From: Paenibacillus sabuli
GTDB lineage: Bacteria; Bacillota; Bacilli; Paenibacillales; Paenibacillaceae
DNA: 64,000 bases
NCBI RefSeq assembly: GCF_014705605.1
Contig: NZ_JACXIZ010000003.1
Coordinates: 1-64,000 of the forward strand
Direction of reading: 5' to 3'
Position numbers and translations under genes: made by a program. Below, piece by piece: positions 44,489-54,218 of the stretch (the stretch's first letter is position 1; each line of letters starts with the position of its first letter). The notes below the pieces were generated by a model. That model had not been told where the DNA came from. It saw only the letters and a program-made list of their open reading frames with translations, and searched no databases.

Positions 44489-44831
44489 CAAGCAGAGGAA
44501 GAAGGACCTGGCTGCCGCCTACAAGGAAATGAAGCCGGAGATGGGCATCTTCGTCACGCGTACCCAGGATAACACCGTGCGGGTGCTGGAGACGTCTTCG
44601 AATCTGAAGGGCAAGATGAACAGCCGCATCATGCAGCTGCAGACCGGCTCGCATCCCAACAAAGCGCTCCAGCGCGAGTGGGACGCGCGCGGCGAAGCGG
44701 CATTCGTGATGGAAGTGCTGGAGACGCTCACGTACAGCAAGGACGAGACGAAAACGGATTACAGCGAGGAACTGGAGATTCTCAGGATGATGTGGGAGGA
44801 GCGCCTCTCTTCGGGCGGCTCCGCGCAGTAA
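44481..44831 (+). CDS. GIY-YIG nuclease-like small protein
   Basis: A 116-residue protein. The sequence MGIFVTRTQDNTVRVLETSSNLKG followed by HPNKALQREWDARG (here in parts MGIFVTRTQDNT and HPNKALQREW) resembles compact GIY-YIG-family proteins, where the GIY strand has become GIF and the YIG strand is degenerate. The family's conserved Arg/Glu residues may survive in QREWDARGEAAF, but nuclease activity is uncertain. It starts at GTG 44481 inside the preceding gene, with GGGGGAG upstream. Role unknown. Confidence 0.7.
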   Translation: MLDKQRKKDLAAAYKEMKPEMGIFVTRTQDNTVRVLETSSNLKGKMNSRIMQLQTGSHPNKALQREWDARGEAAFVMEVLETLTYSKDETKTDYSEELEILRMMWEERLSSGGSAQ

Positions 44832-44876
44832 TCTCTGTCAGCTGCTTCGCCGGACCCGGCGATTGCACGGCAATAA

Positions 44877-44915
44877 AAAGACGCTTCCCCAATGAAAGAA
44901 GGGAGCGTCTTTTCA
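44877..44915. terminator. Bidirectional terminator between converging genes
   Basis: AAAAGACGCT and AGCGTCTTTT pair with inner CCC/GGG, giving T-runs on both strands. It serves the DUF6530/GIY-YIG pair rightward and the SLH protein leftward. Confidence 0.85.
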
Positions 44916-44934
44916 GGGTTACTTTTGGACTCGG

Positions 44935-45642
44935 CTACGACCGAATCGAAGCCGCCTGAATCGCGGCATACGCCCAGTGGCGTGCCGGGACGTCCGAATA
45001 CAGCGGCGCAGAGTCCGAATCGCCGTTCATGCCGAGCAGACGGTTGAGCATCGCCACCGATTCGGCGCGGGTGATGGCTTCGTCGGGACGGAAGCTGCCG
45101 TCCACGTAGCCGCCGATGATGCCCGCAGTACTCAGCTGCGCGACGTTGGCGGCGGCCCAGTGGCCGTCCATATCCGTGAACGGCTCGCCGTCCTCGGCAT
45201 TGGGCAGTGCGTGACCGGCAGCCCTTACGAGCAGGCTCGCCAGCTCGGCGCGTGTGATGGAGCGATTCGGCCGGAAGTCGCCGTTTGGATAGCCGACCAT
45301 CAGTTGCTTGTCATCGGCCCAAGCGATCGTGCCGGCGGCCCAATGCGAGGCCGGCACGTCGCGGTAGGAGGCGGTGCCTTGGGCATCGCCGCTGCCGTAC
45401 AAGCGGGCGACCATCGCTGCAGCCTCGGCGCGCGTGACTTGGCGTTCCGGTCCGAAGGTCCCGTCGGCGTACCCCTCCATGTAAGGCTGAATGACCAACT
45501 CCATTTTTTCGTCTGCCGGGGACGCGGCTTGGGTCTGGGCGGGCAGCAGGACAAGCAGGCCCATGGCAAGGACCAACGCCAAAAAAGCGGCAGCCACGCC
45601 ATAGGGTTGGCGGCTTGCCAAGGAACGGAACGGTACGTGCAT
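44935..45642 (-). CDS. Secreted protein of three SLH domains
   Basis: A 235-residue secreted protein: a signal peptide (to about residue 38, QTQAAS), then three S-layer homology domains (PYMEGYADGTFGPERQVTRA, MVGYPNGDFRPNRSITRAE, IIGGYVDGSFRPDEAITRAE). SLH triplets bind pyruvylated secondary wall polymer. There is no other domain, so it could be a free wall-polymer binder or the remnant of a longer protein. ATG 45642 follows AGGAGA; an ATG 39 bp upstream lacks a site. Its SLH region is very similar to that at the end of the protein encoded at 58047-60746. Confidence 0.88.
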   Translation of the reverse strand: MHVPFRSLASRQPYGVAAAFLALVLAMGLLVLLPAQTQAASPADEKMELVIQPYMEGYADGTFGPERQVTRAEAAAMVARLYGSGDAQGTASYRDVPASHWAAGTIAWADDKQLMVGYPNGDFRPNRSITRAELASLLVRAAGHALPNAEDGEPFTDMDGHWAAANVAQLSTAGIIGGYVDGSFRPDEAITRAESVAMLNRLLGMNGDSDSAPLYSDVPARHWAYAAIQAASIRS

Positions 45643-45761
45643 GACTCGATCTCCTCTTTTCTTTACGATGGAATGGTACAACTGAAATCACTCATTTTAT
45701 AAGTAACCATTTTAAAACCATTTGGAACACCTTTCGTCAAAAAAAATCGAGACGGCATGAT

Positions 45762-48700
45762 CTAATCTTCCACCCGTACCGTCATCTCTTCCAGCAGCCC
45801 GTAGGCGATCAGGTCGTATTGCGTCGGAGGCGGCGTGCCGTGCTGCCCGCCGGCGCGCCAATTGCCCGGCCAGACGTAGCCGCGCGGCCGGCGCGGATCG
45901 AAGTGGGGACCGAGCAGATTGCGCAGGCTGCCGTACACCCGGAGGGCAATGTGTTGCTCACCGGGCAGGACGAGTCGCGTGACGTCCAGTTCGTTGCCGC
46001 GGTCGAGTCCGATCAGTCCTGCTTGCGCGCCGTCGACCTCGACCACCGCTACGGTGCCCGCCCAGCTCGGGAATCCGAGCACGACGCGGCGAAAGCCGGG
46101 CGCCAGCGCCAGCGTGCGCCGATACGTCATCGCCCCGGCGTAGAACGGGTATCCTTGCTCCGTCCACGAGCCGAGTCGGAGCGGCAGCGGCCGCGCAATC
46201 GTCCATACCCCCGCTTCGCGGTCCGCACGCACGGCAAAGCCGCCCTCAAGATAGATCGCTTCCAATTGATGCAGCACGCGAAACGGCGACGCCCGCAGGA
46301 CGATCTCGTTGCGCCCGGGGACGAGCAAGCCTGCGACGGAGCAAGCGCCGACTTCGGAATCGAGCCAGGAGGGTCCGAAGTCTCCGGCGAGCGGTCGCCC
46401 GTTCACCTCCACGGTGTACAGCTCCGGTCGCTCAATGATCAACCGGGTATCGGCGGCTACGGCCTCGGCATCGTCGACGTGCAGCGCGTATACGGCCTCG
46501 AACCCGCTGTCCGGGGGCATGAAGCGGTCCCGGTCCAGCACGCGGTCGCGGTACTGGACGCCGCACTCGAGCGGGTCTGTTGCGAAGCCGTGATGCTGGA
46601 AAATGCGCTTGGCCGCGTAGAGTGTGTGAATATCCGCGTACCGTTTGCCGCCTACCGTCAGATCGACATGCATGAGCGGCAGCAGGTTGAGACGCTCTGG
46701 CTGCACTTCGAGCGGGCCGATTCGCGCGGAGCCGGCCCCGATGGATTTCGGCGCAACGGCCGCATTCGCGTCCGATGCTGCGGCGCGCGACGCTAGCGGG
46801 GACAGCGACGCCCCCTTCGGCCTTGCAATAGGCTGCACATGGAGCAGCAGCGAGTCGCTGCCGAGCAGCGTCGCGGCGATGCGCAACCGCCCGTCCGAAC
46901 CGGCTGCGCCGATCGGCGTGCGCGCGCCGGTCCACGCGTCCCAGCGCTCGGCCGAGGAGCCCTCTACCTCGATTGTGCCGAAGCGAGAGGCGGGGTGGCT
47001 GTTGACGACGAAGTAGAGCGCGCTCCCATCCGCGAGCTCGCGGCGTAGGTGGGCCAGCCCTTGGGGCGGCGCGGCGGCGTCTTGCTCTGCGGAGCCTCTG
47101 TCGCACGCGTCGCTCGCCGCGCTGGCGTCTCTGTCGCGCGCGCCGCTTGCCGCAGCGGCGTCCGTCCAGACGAGGCGCGGCTGCAACCGCGCGCGCAGCA
47201 GCGTATCGAGCGCGTCCAGGCTGTCTGCCTGCCGCCACCCCGGGTGGCGGCAGAGCTGCTCGGCCCGCGGTTCCGCGAGGCCGTCCGCGAGCCGGATCGG
47301 CTCGCAGAGCGCGAGTACGGCGCCGCCGCCATCCAGCAGCGTCTCCAGCAGCCGGAGCGTACTGCCCGTCAGATGACGAACTGCGGGCGGCAGGATGACG
47401 AGCGCATAGGTGCGCCGTCCGACACGCAACCGACCGTCCGTCGCGCGGCCGTGACGCGCCATGATGAACTCGTCGCCGAAGTCGAAGTCCCACTGGGCGT
47501 CGCAGAGCCGCTGTGTCAAGGCGCGAGTCGCTTCGACGCGGGCGCGGTAGCCGGACTCGCGCTCCTCGGCCGGCGTCATGACGAAGGTCGAGGTGGTCGG
47601 ATTGAGCACGAGCAGCCGATTCACCGTCTCGCCCTGCCCGAGTGCGGCGCACAGTCGGGCAGTGTAGTCGCTCAGCGTGCGATAGTGCGGCCACCACGGC
47701 TGCCGCCAGTCGAACGACTGCGGGTGGTCGCGCTTGCGCGGACCGGTCATCGAGTCGAGCGTCAGATGCGGATTGACGAAATTGACGCCGTGCACGAGCA
47801 TCCAGTCCCCGATGCGGCGAAGGTCTTCGAACGAGGACTCCCAGCCTCCGGCGCCGTAGGCCTCGCACAGTACGCGCGCTTTGCCGAGCTGATTGGCTGC
47901 GCTGTGCGCCTCGCGCAGCGTCACCAGATCGTGCGGATCGGTGCCGTCCTCCCGCAGCAGATAGGTGTGCAGCAGATCGATGCCGGGCCAGTCCATATAT
48001 TCGTACAGCGACATGATCGCGGGCGAAGTGCGATGGAACGGGTGCGGCCAGTTGTGCTCGACATAGTGCCCCGTGTAGGCGATGCCGTGCCGTCTGCACC
48101 ACTCGGCCGTCGGCTGCACGGACCCGGCCACCCAGAGCTCGCGGATCGTGGCGTAATAGTCGTAGCGCACACGCTGCGGGGTATGGACAATTCCGCATCC
48201 GGCGGCCTCGAGCAGCAGACAGGGCAGATGATCGAGCAGACTGTAGCCGCGCAGTTGCTCGAAGCGGGCCGCCAGCCAATAGCTAAACGGCAGCATGTAG
48301 TCGTCCTTGGCGTACAGATTGCCTGCGGTAATCTCGGGCTCGTCGGTGAACAGCGCCGGGATCACGGTGCCGAAGCGGTCGCCGTAACGCTGCCGGTACG
48401 CCTCGTGCGTCTGCTGCAGGAAGAGCTGCGTCACCTCCGGGCGCAGCAGATCGACGTACGTGAAGCCGCCCAGCCAGCGGCTCGGCGTCGCGCGGTGCAT
48501 CTCGAATACGAGGAAGCGGCGGCCGTAGGCCGGCCACTGCGCGATCGGGACATCGGTCAGGTCCCGCGTCAGCTCCAGAGGTGCGCCGGCAGCGTCCGCC
48601 ATCGACGTCCAGGGCGCGGTGCCGGAGCCTGGGGACGCGCCATTCGCCGGGACGGCAACAGCATAGGCGCGGATCAGCTCGGGCAGCGCCTCAGGGAGCC

Positions 48701-49148
48701 GCGCGAGCGCCGCATCCGGCGCGTCCAGATCGTAGATGCGGGCGGATACGCCGGTCGCAGCGCAGTCCGGCAGCGCGGCCGCGATCTCGCCGCCGCCGAA
48801 GCCGGACGGATAGCCGTGCTCGTCGTAGATGTAGAGGCGCAATCCGAGCTCCTCGGCCACGCGCAGCGCCTCGGACCAGAGCGACCACCATTCCATCGAC
48901 AGGTACCCGGTGAGTAGGCCGGGGCGGGCGTGGACGAAGGCGCCGCCAAAGCCGCTGCTCTGCAGCTGTCGGAGCTGGAAGCGAATACGCTCCGGCGTAA
49001 TGGCTTCATTCCATACCCAGAAGGGGGCCGGTCGCTCGTCCGGTCCGGGCGCGGCGAAGCGCGCCGCCACCATATCGCAGTCGGGCGTGTCGTAGTCTGG
49101 TCTATCGGAGTCAAGCAAAGTGTAATCTGGCGTATCATTGTCGGTCAT
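45762..49148 (-). CDS. GH106-like (alpha-L-rhamnosidase superfamily) glycoside hydrolase
   Basis: An 1128-residue enzyme. The N-terminal barrel begins RPAPFWVWNEAITPERIRFQ and includes YIYDEHGYPSG, FTDEPEI, EAYGAGGWE and HGVNFVNPHLTLDS, the layout of GH106-type alpha-L-rhamnosidases. The C-terminal third holds a galactose-binding-like sugar-binding domain (YTVEVNGRPL, GAMTYRRTLALAPG). No signal peptide, so it acts on imported oligosaccharide. ATG 49148 overlaps the heparinase-like stop as ATGA. The open frame upstream of 49148 is a shadow. An Arg/Ala-rich insert around residues 665-690 is unusual. Rhamnosidase specificity is inferred from family resemblance. Confidence 0.78.
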   Translation of the reverse strand: MTDNDTPDYTLLDSDRPDYDTPDCDMVAARFAAPGPDERPAPFWVWNEAITPERIRFQLRQLQSSGFGGAFVHARPGLLTGYLSMEWWSLWSEALRVAEELGLRLYIYDEHGYPSGFGGGEIAAALPDCAATGVSARIYDLDAPDAALARLPEALPELIRAYAVAVPANGASPGSGTAPWTSMADAAGAPLELTRDLTDVPIAQWPAYGRRFLVFEMHRATPSRWLGGFTYVDLLRPEVTQLFLQQTHEAYRQRYGDRFGTVIPALFTDEPEITAGNLYAKDDYMLPFSYWLAARFEQLRGYSLLDHLPCLLLEAAGCGIVHTPQRVRYDYYATIRELWVAGSVQPTAEWCRRHGIAYTGHYVEHNWPHPFHRTSPAIMSLYEYMDWPGIDLLHTYLLREDGTDPHDLVTLREAHSAANQLGKARVLCEAYGAGGWESSFEDLRRIGDWMLVHGVNFVNPHLTLDSMTGPRKRDHPQSFDWRQPWWPHYRTLSDYTARLCAALGQGETVNRLLVLNPTTSTFVMTPAEERESGYRARVEATRALTQRLCDAQWDFDFGDEFIMARHGRATDGRLRVGRRTYALVILPPAVRHLTGSTLRLLETLLDGGGAVLALCEPIRLADGLAEPRAEQLCRHPGWRQADSLDALDTLLRARLQPRLVWTDAAAASGARDRDASAASDACDRGSAEQDAAAPPQGLAHLRRELADGSALYFVVNSHPASRFGTIEVEGSSAERWDAWTGARTPIGAAGSDGRLRIAATLLGSDSLLLHVQPIARPKGASLSPLASRAAASDANAAVAPKSIGAGSARIGPLEVQPERLNLLPLMHVDLTVGGKRYADIHTLYAAKRIFQHHGFATDPLECGVQYRDRVLDRDRFMPPDSGFEAVYALHVDDAEAVAADTRLIIERPELYTVEVNGRPLAGDFGPSWLDSEVGACSVAGLLVPGRNEIVLRASPFRVLHQLEAIYLEGGFAVRADREAGVWTIARPLPLRLGSWTEQGYPFYAGAMTYRRTLALAPGFRRVVLGFPSWAGTVAVVEVDGAQAGLIGLDRGNELDVTRLVLPGEQHIALRVYGSLRNLLGPHFDPRRPRGYVWPGNWRAGGQHGTPPPTQYDLIAYGLLEEMTVRVED

Positions 49149-51637
49149 GTCCGATCGCCTCCTTCTCCTTCGGTCAACGCGCTCAGCTCGGCCTCTACGA
49201 TTAGCGTGCCCGTGCGTCCCTCGCGGCGCAGCGCGATGCGCCGGATCGTGCCGCCCGGGACGGGCAGCTCCTCGATGCGGACGGCGCAGTCCTCCGGCAC
49301 GCGCAGCGCGACCCGCCCTCGTGTGCCAGTGAGCAGGATTCGGCCGTCCGGCTGCCGTGTCACGCGACGCCTCGTCTGCCAGTAGAAGTCGACGGCATCG
49401 CCCTGCGCCAGCGCATACTCGTCGCGAATCGTGAGCAGCCCCGGCTCCTCCGAGCGCCAACTGCGTGTCCAGGAGGCGTAGTAGCCCTCCCATCCCGGCG
49501 TCAGCTCGGCCTGGATATGCAGCTGTCTCGCGTCGCCTGTTCCTGCGGGCCGGATATCGGCGGGCAGCGGATTGGACGGGCGCGGCCGCTCGCCGGGGAG
49601 CAGCGGGACGAGCATATTGTGGCGCTGGCATTGCTGTAGCTCCGCCGCGAGCGGCAGACCGTAATCGCAGCTGCCCGGGTCCTCGGCGAACGTCTCGCCC
49701 GCGTATTCCAGCACGAAGCTGCCCTTGTCCTCGTGGCAATGTCCGGCGCCGGCGCGATTGCCGGCGATTAACAGCTTGACCGCGTGCGCGCCGTGCTGGC
49801 GAGTCGAAGCCATCCAGCCCATCTCCGGCAATTGCACGAAGGGACGGGGAGCGGGGACGCGTGCCGGAGCGAGACGCGCCTGCAGCGCGGCGGCTAGGAA
49901 GGTCTGGCCCCGGCCGCCGCTGCGCCGGCGGTGCTTGGCGCTGATCTGCGGCCACAGACTGTCCGGCAGCGTACGCGCGAGGAAGGCGAGCGCATCGTCA
50001 TAGGCGCGCCAATCGTCGTCGGTCGGGACGGCGTCGCAGATCGGGATCAACTCGCCGTCCTCGGCCGTGGATACGAGCAGTTCGGCGTAGGCGGCCGTCG
50101 CCTTTAGTCGCTCCGGCAGCAGCGCCATCGGATCTGCGCCGGTGGCGCGGGCGTACGCTTCGATCGCGTGGGCGTAGCGCTTCACGGTCCAGAGGAAGTA
50201 GATTGGCCCCTCGACGTATCCGCCGTCGGGCAGGATCGAGCTCGCCAGACTGCCGCGCATCTCCTCCAAGGCTAGCTCCATATAGGGGCGTACGCGCGGC
50301 ATCGTCGGCAGCAGCGCGGCATAGCCGAGCAGTCGCCCGGCCGAGAACCAGAGCAGTTGATTGCAGTGATGGATGTATTCGTGACGCCAGCTCGTCGCAT
50401 TGATCGCGGCGAGCCCTTCCTCGGCGATGCGCCGCCGCAGATAGGCGCGCCCCCGCTCGGTGAGGAGCTCGCCTGCCGCATCGAGCGTATAGGCGAGGTC
50501 GTAGACGACCAGCGACTGGACGAAGCAGCGATGCTCGAATAAGCCGCCCGGCAGCGTGCACATCATGCCATCGTGCCAGTGCGCGCATCTCGCCAGAGAC
50601 AGCGCATAGCGCGCCGCCATCCGCAGCAGACGCTCGTCGCGCAGCACGAGCCCGGCCTCGGCGAGCTCCGGCGCGCGGCCGACAAGCCAGCGTCCGCGGT
50701 CGCGCGCGCGGCAAAAGCGCGTATCGTCCCAGAAGTTAACGAATTCGCCGATCCAACGCTCCGGCGGCTGCTCAGCCCAGGCCCGCGCTCGCTCGATGAA
50801 GCCGGGCAGCGGGCGATTCTCCGCTGCCGCGTTACCTTCCAAGGCGTCCTCCGCTGCGTGGCTCGCAGCGCATGACTGCGCCCGGTCGCTAGCCGGGGGC
50901 TGGCGGGTGGTCCTCACTGGACCGGCCTTGCCGTTCCCCGCCGCGCACTGCTCATGCCACCCGTCGGCATGCCGTCCATGCCGCCCGTCGATTCGTCCGC
51001 GCAGCGCCGCCACGTCGGTGGCGTCAATGGCATAGCCGTGCAACGGCTCATAGCGGGGTACGTACGATTCCGGCTGCAGGTCGCCCTCCCAGCGCTCGTC
51101 GTCCGGCCCGGCATACTGGAGCAGATGCTGCGGCAGCCGCTCGGCGCTCTGCAGCAGCAGCCAGTTGAGCCAGCCGCCTGCCGGGCCGCGCTCCGCGGCG
51201 CGGAACGCGAGCTCGATCGCCAGCACGCGTTCCGCGCCATCCAGCGCTACTGCGTACTCGGTCGCGAGCGCATCGGGCGCGCAGTGCTCGGCCAGGCATT
51301 CGCCGCGCTCCGTGCGCACCCGCATGCACAGCCGCGTCTGCGGCGGCAGCACGGCGGACACGACCAGCCGGTCGTAGTCGCGGCAGTCCAACGCGCAGTA
51401 GCGGCGCAAGCGCAGGACCGGTTCGCCGGGCGCCGCCCGCACCCATTCAAAGGCGGCCTTGCACCACTCCTGGCGCAGCGTCACGCCGCTGTCCGCGGCA
51501 GCTTCGCGCTCCCATTGTGCCAGCCCGCTGCGCGAAGGGTCCCAGAGCGGGTCGACGATTGCTTCGGCGCTGTTGATCGGCGTCGTGCGGGACAGCGGGA
51601 CGTACGTCCCCTCATGCGGGTCGTTGTCCGTTTTCAT
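49145..51637 (-). CDS. Heparinase II/III family polysaccharide lyase-like protein
   Basis: An 830-residue (alpha/alpha) toroid plus beta-sandwich protein. Typical segments are LPGGLFEHRCFVQSLVVYDLAY, HHCNQLLWFSAGRLLGYA (parts LPGGLFEHR and HHCNQLLWFS) and the C-terminal GHCHEDKGSFVLEYAGE, the family's metal/active-site block. Members eliminate uronic-acid-containing chains such as heparin, alginate oligomers or oligo-uronates. No signal peptide. ATG 51637 has no good ribosome site; an in-frame TTG at 51667 overlaps the binding-protein stop (TTGA) and lies ten bases after GAAGG, suggesting coupled initiation there. A basic, low-complexity stretch lies near residues 225-290. Confidence 0.8.
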   Translation of the reverse strand: MKTDNDPHEGTYVPLSRTTPINSAEAIVDPLWDPSRSGLAQWEREAAADSGVTLRQEWCKAAFEWVRAAPGEPVLRLRRYCALDCRDYDRLVVSAVLPPQTRLCMRVRTERGECLAEHCAPDALATEYAVALDGAERVLAIELAFRAAERGPAGGWLNWLLLQSAERLPQHLLQYAGPDDERWEGDLQPESYVPRYEPLHGYAIDATDVAALRGRIDGRHGRHADGWHEQCAAGNGKAGPVRTTRQPPASDRAQSCAASHAAEDALEGNAAAENRPLPGFIERARAWAEQPPERWIGEFVNFWDDTRFCRARDRGRWLVGRAPELAEAGLVLRDERLLRMAARYALSLARCAHWHDGMMCTLPGGLFEHRCFVQSLVVYDLAYTLDAAGELLTERGRAYLRRRIAEEGLAAINATSWRHEYIHHCNQLLWFSAGRLLGYAALLPTMPRVRPYMELALEEMRGSLASSILPDGGYVEGPIYFLWTVKRYAHAIEAYARATGADPMALLPERLKATAAYAELLVSTAEDGELIPICDAVPTDDDWRAYDDALAFLARTLPDSLWPQISAKHRRRSGGRGQTFLAAALQARLAPARVPAPRPFVQLPEMGWMASTRQHGAHAVKLLIAGNRAGAGHCHEDKGSFVLEYAGETFAEDPGSCDYGLPLAAELQQCQRHNMLVPLLPGERPRPSNPLPADIRPAGTGDARQLHIQAELTPGWEGYYASWTRSWRSEEPGLLTIRDEYALAQGDAVDFYWQTRRRVTRQPDGRILLTGTRGRVALRVPEDCAVRIEELPVPGGTIRRIALRREGRTGTLIVEAELSALTEGEGGDRT

Positions 51638-51663
51638 GCTTTCGGCGGAGTCGCGCGCCCGTG

Positions 51664-53265
51664 TCAATTGGCTTGCGCCTTCAGCGAAGCGTAGATTTCG
51701 TTGGCCTCCTCGGTCAGCACCTCGCCGCCGGAGCGCTTCCACAGCGCGACGAAATCGTCGAAGCCGCTGCCGGTGTTCACTTCGCCGGAGACGAGCTTGA
51801 CGAAGTACTCCACCTGAATCTTGGACAGATCGGGATAATCGACGCCCGACGGCAGATTAAACGTCACTTTGTTGGAGATCGCCGGTTGTCCCTCCGTGTA
51901 TTTGTCGCGGAAAGCGATGTCCTCCTTCGTGCTGTCGTACTTGGCCATGCCGATCGCCTTGCTACCGAACAGCCCGTAATAGCTGCCTGCACCGAGCTGA
52001 GCGCCGCGCTGGACGGGGTCGGTATATTCCGGGTACAACTGCGGCACGCCGTCGACCATATCGTAGCTCTCGCCCTCGAAGCCGTAGACCGTCTTCAAAT
52101 ACGTCTCCTCGTCGCTGTACAGATCGTTGAAGATTTCCAGCAGCTTGGCCGCCTTGGCATCGTCGACGCCTATGCCCAGTCCGATGAAGTTGTTCTTCAC
52201 GCCCCACGAATAACCTGCTCCCGGAGAGCCGTCAATGTTTTGCAGCACCGGACCCATAACGATTTCGTTAGCCGGGTCTTTCTCGGTGAACGGCTTGCCG
52301 ACCGCGCCGTTGACCGGGTTGGCGACGTAATACATATTGCTGAACACCCCGTACTTGCCATTTACGAAGTCGTTGCGGTGCTTGGCCGTGTCGCTGGTGA
52401 TGTACTCGGGATCGATCCAGCCCGCCTCCATCCAGGCGTGCAATTTTTTGAAGGCCTGACGCGCCTGCTCGGTCACGAGACCGTATTCGAGCTCGCCCGC
52501 CTCGTTCTCGATCCACATGAACGGCTGGATGCCGAAGGCCGCGAACACTTCGTTGAAGGCGTTGGTGCTGCCGTCCTTGAAGTTGGAGCTGATGCCGTAC
52601 GTGTCGTCGCGGCCGTTGCCATCGGGGTCCTCGGTTGTGAATTGACGGATCACGTCTTCGAATTCCTCCAGCGTCTTCGGCGCTTCGTCGCGGCCGATCG
52701 CCTTCAGCCATTTGCCGTTGTACGCAGGGACGAACGGCAGCGAGCCGGAGAAGAAATACTGCGGCAGCGCATAGTTTTTGCCGTCGACCTGGCCGCTGCT
52801 CCACAGCATCGGATCGATGTCATCGACGTCCGCCGCGTACTGCGGCATCGCCTCGCGAATCGAGTCGAGCGGAATCTCGCGCAGCAGCCCCTGGCGGGCA
52901 TAATTGTTGATATCGCGGTCGGACCACATGAAGAAGACGTCGGGAATTTCCTGGGCCGCCAGCTTTGGATTGAGCTGATCGTTCCAGCTTGCGCGGTCAA
53001 TGCGGATATTGGTGATGCGGATGTTGTACTTCTCCTCCAGGTATTGCTGGACCGGCGTGTCGTCGGTGGTCGGTGGGTTGAAGCTGAGCCAGGTGATGTC
53101 CATCGGTTCCTCCGCGGCGCCTCCCGCGCTTTCGGTGTCGGTTCCGTTGGCGCCGTCGGCACCGGATTCGGGCTCGTTCGCACCGCCCGAGCAGGCGGCC
53201 AGCAGGCCGAAGAGCAGCGTCAATGCAAGCGCGAGCATCGCGAGACGTGAAGCTTGTTTTTTCAT
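51664..53265 (-). CDS. CUT1 sugar ABC transporter binding lipoprotein
   Basis: A 533-residue LplA-type binding protein. The signal ends LLAAC with Cys25, then a Gly/Glu/Asp linker. The segment TEDPDGNGRDDTYG is the family's calcium-like loop. It captures oligosaccharides for the permeases upstream in the same operon. GGAGG precedes ATG 53265. Order here is permeases first, binding protein third, unlike the other two loci in the window. Confidence 0.92.
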   Translation of the reverse strand: MKKQASRLAMLALALTLLFGLLAACSGGANEPESGADGANGTDTESAGGAAEEPMDITWLSFNPPTTDDTPVQQYLEEKYNIRITNIRIDRASWNDQLNPKLAAQEIPDVFFMWSDRDINNYARQGLLREIPLDSIREAMPQYAADVDDIDPMLWSSGQVDGKNYALPQYFFSGSLPFVPAYNGKWLKAIGRDEAPKTLEEFEDVIRQFTTEDPDGNGRDDTYGISSNFKDGSTNAFNEVFAAFGIQPFMWIENEAGELEYGLVTEQARQAFKKLHAWMEAGWIDPEYITSDTAKHRNDFVNGKYGVFSNMYYVANPVNGAVGKPFTEKDPANEIVMGPVLQNIDGSPGAGYSWGVKNNFIGLGIGVDDAKAAKLLEIFNDLYSDEETYLKTVYGFEGESYDMVDGVPQLYPEYTDPVQRGAQLGAGSYYGLFGSKAIGMAKYDSTKEDIAFRDKYTEGQPAISNKVTFNLPSGVDYPDLSKIQVEYFVKLVSGEVNTGSGFDDFVALWKRSGGEVLTEEANEIYASLKAQAN

Positions 53266-53309
53266 GGTCGATAGACCTCCTTTTGTTTGACGAGACGGGG
53301 CTTCGCCGA

Positions 53310-54191
53310 CTAGCCCTTGAGCGAGCCGACGATGATGCCCTTGACGAAGTATTTCTGCAAGAACGGATAGACGATCAGGATCGGCAGCGTCGAGATCATC
53401 AGCACGGCCGCTTTCATCGTTTCGGGCACGACGTACTGTGTGTTGGCTTGCTGCATCGCCATTTGCAGCTCCTGATCGAGATTTTCCACGACCAGTCGCC
53501 GCAGCAGGATTTGCAGCACGATTTTCTTTTGATCCTGGATGTAGATCAGTCCGTCGAACCACGCGTTCCAGTGATAGACCGCCGTCCAGAGCGCCACCGT
53601 GGCGAGGATCGGCTTGGAGAGCGGGACGACGAGCGAATACAGGATGCGGATATCGTTGGCCCCGTCCAGCTTGGCGGACTCCTCCAGCTCCACTGGAATG
53701 GTGATGAAGAAGTTCCGCAGGATGATGAAGGAGAACGTATTGACCAGCGAAGGAATGATGTAGACCCACACGCTGTCGTACAGGCCGAGGCTCTTGACGA
53801 GCAGGTAGGACGGGATCAGCCCGCCGCTGAAAAACATCGTGAATACGATCACCATCATCAGCGGGTAGCGATGCGGCAAATACTTGCGAGACAAAGGATA
53901 GGCGCCCATTGTCATGATGCAGAGCGCCAGCAGCGTGCCGACGACCGTGCGGAAGATCGTATTGGTGAAGCCGTAGTATATGCCGTCGTAGCGGAAGGCC
54001 TGGCGATACGCCTCCAGCGTCGGCTCCAGCGGATAGAGATGCAGGCCCGGTCGGATCGCGTGCACCGGTGTATCCAGCGAGACGGCGATCATATGGACGA
54101 AGGGATAGAGCATGACGGCCGAGAGAACGGTCAGGAAGCCGATTGCCGCAATCTGGAAGAGGCGTTCGCCCCGAGTCATGATGGAATGCAT
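53310..54191 (-). CDS. CUT1 ABC transporter permease, LplC/YtcP-like
   Basis: A 293-residue six-helix permease with EAA loop ESAKLDGANDIRILYSLVVP and C-terminal FVKGIIVGSLKG. AAAGGAG precedes ATG 54191. Pairs with the LplB-like permease 27 bp upstream. Imports the glycan fragments handled by the lyase and glycosidase. Confidence 0.93.
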   Translation of the reverse strand: MHSIMTRGERLFQIAAIGFLTVLSAVMLYPFVHMIAVSLDTPVHAIRPGLHLYPLEPTLEAYRQAFRYDGIYYGFTNTIFRTVVGTLLALCIMTMGAYPLSRKYLPHRYPLMMVIVFTMFFSGGLIPSYLLVKSLGLYDSVWVYIIPSLVNTFSFIILRNFFITIPVELEESAKLDGANDIRILYSLVVPLSKPILATVALWTAVYHWNAWFDGLIYIQDQKKIVLQILLRRLVVENLDQELQMAMQQANTQYVVPETMKAAVLMISTLPILIVYPFLQKYFVKGIIVGSLKG

Positions 54192-54218
54192 AGCGCGCTT
54201 CTCCTTTCCGGCGCGGGG

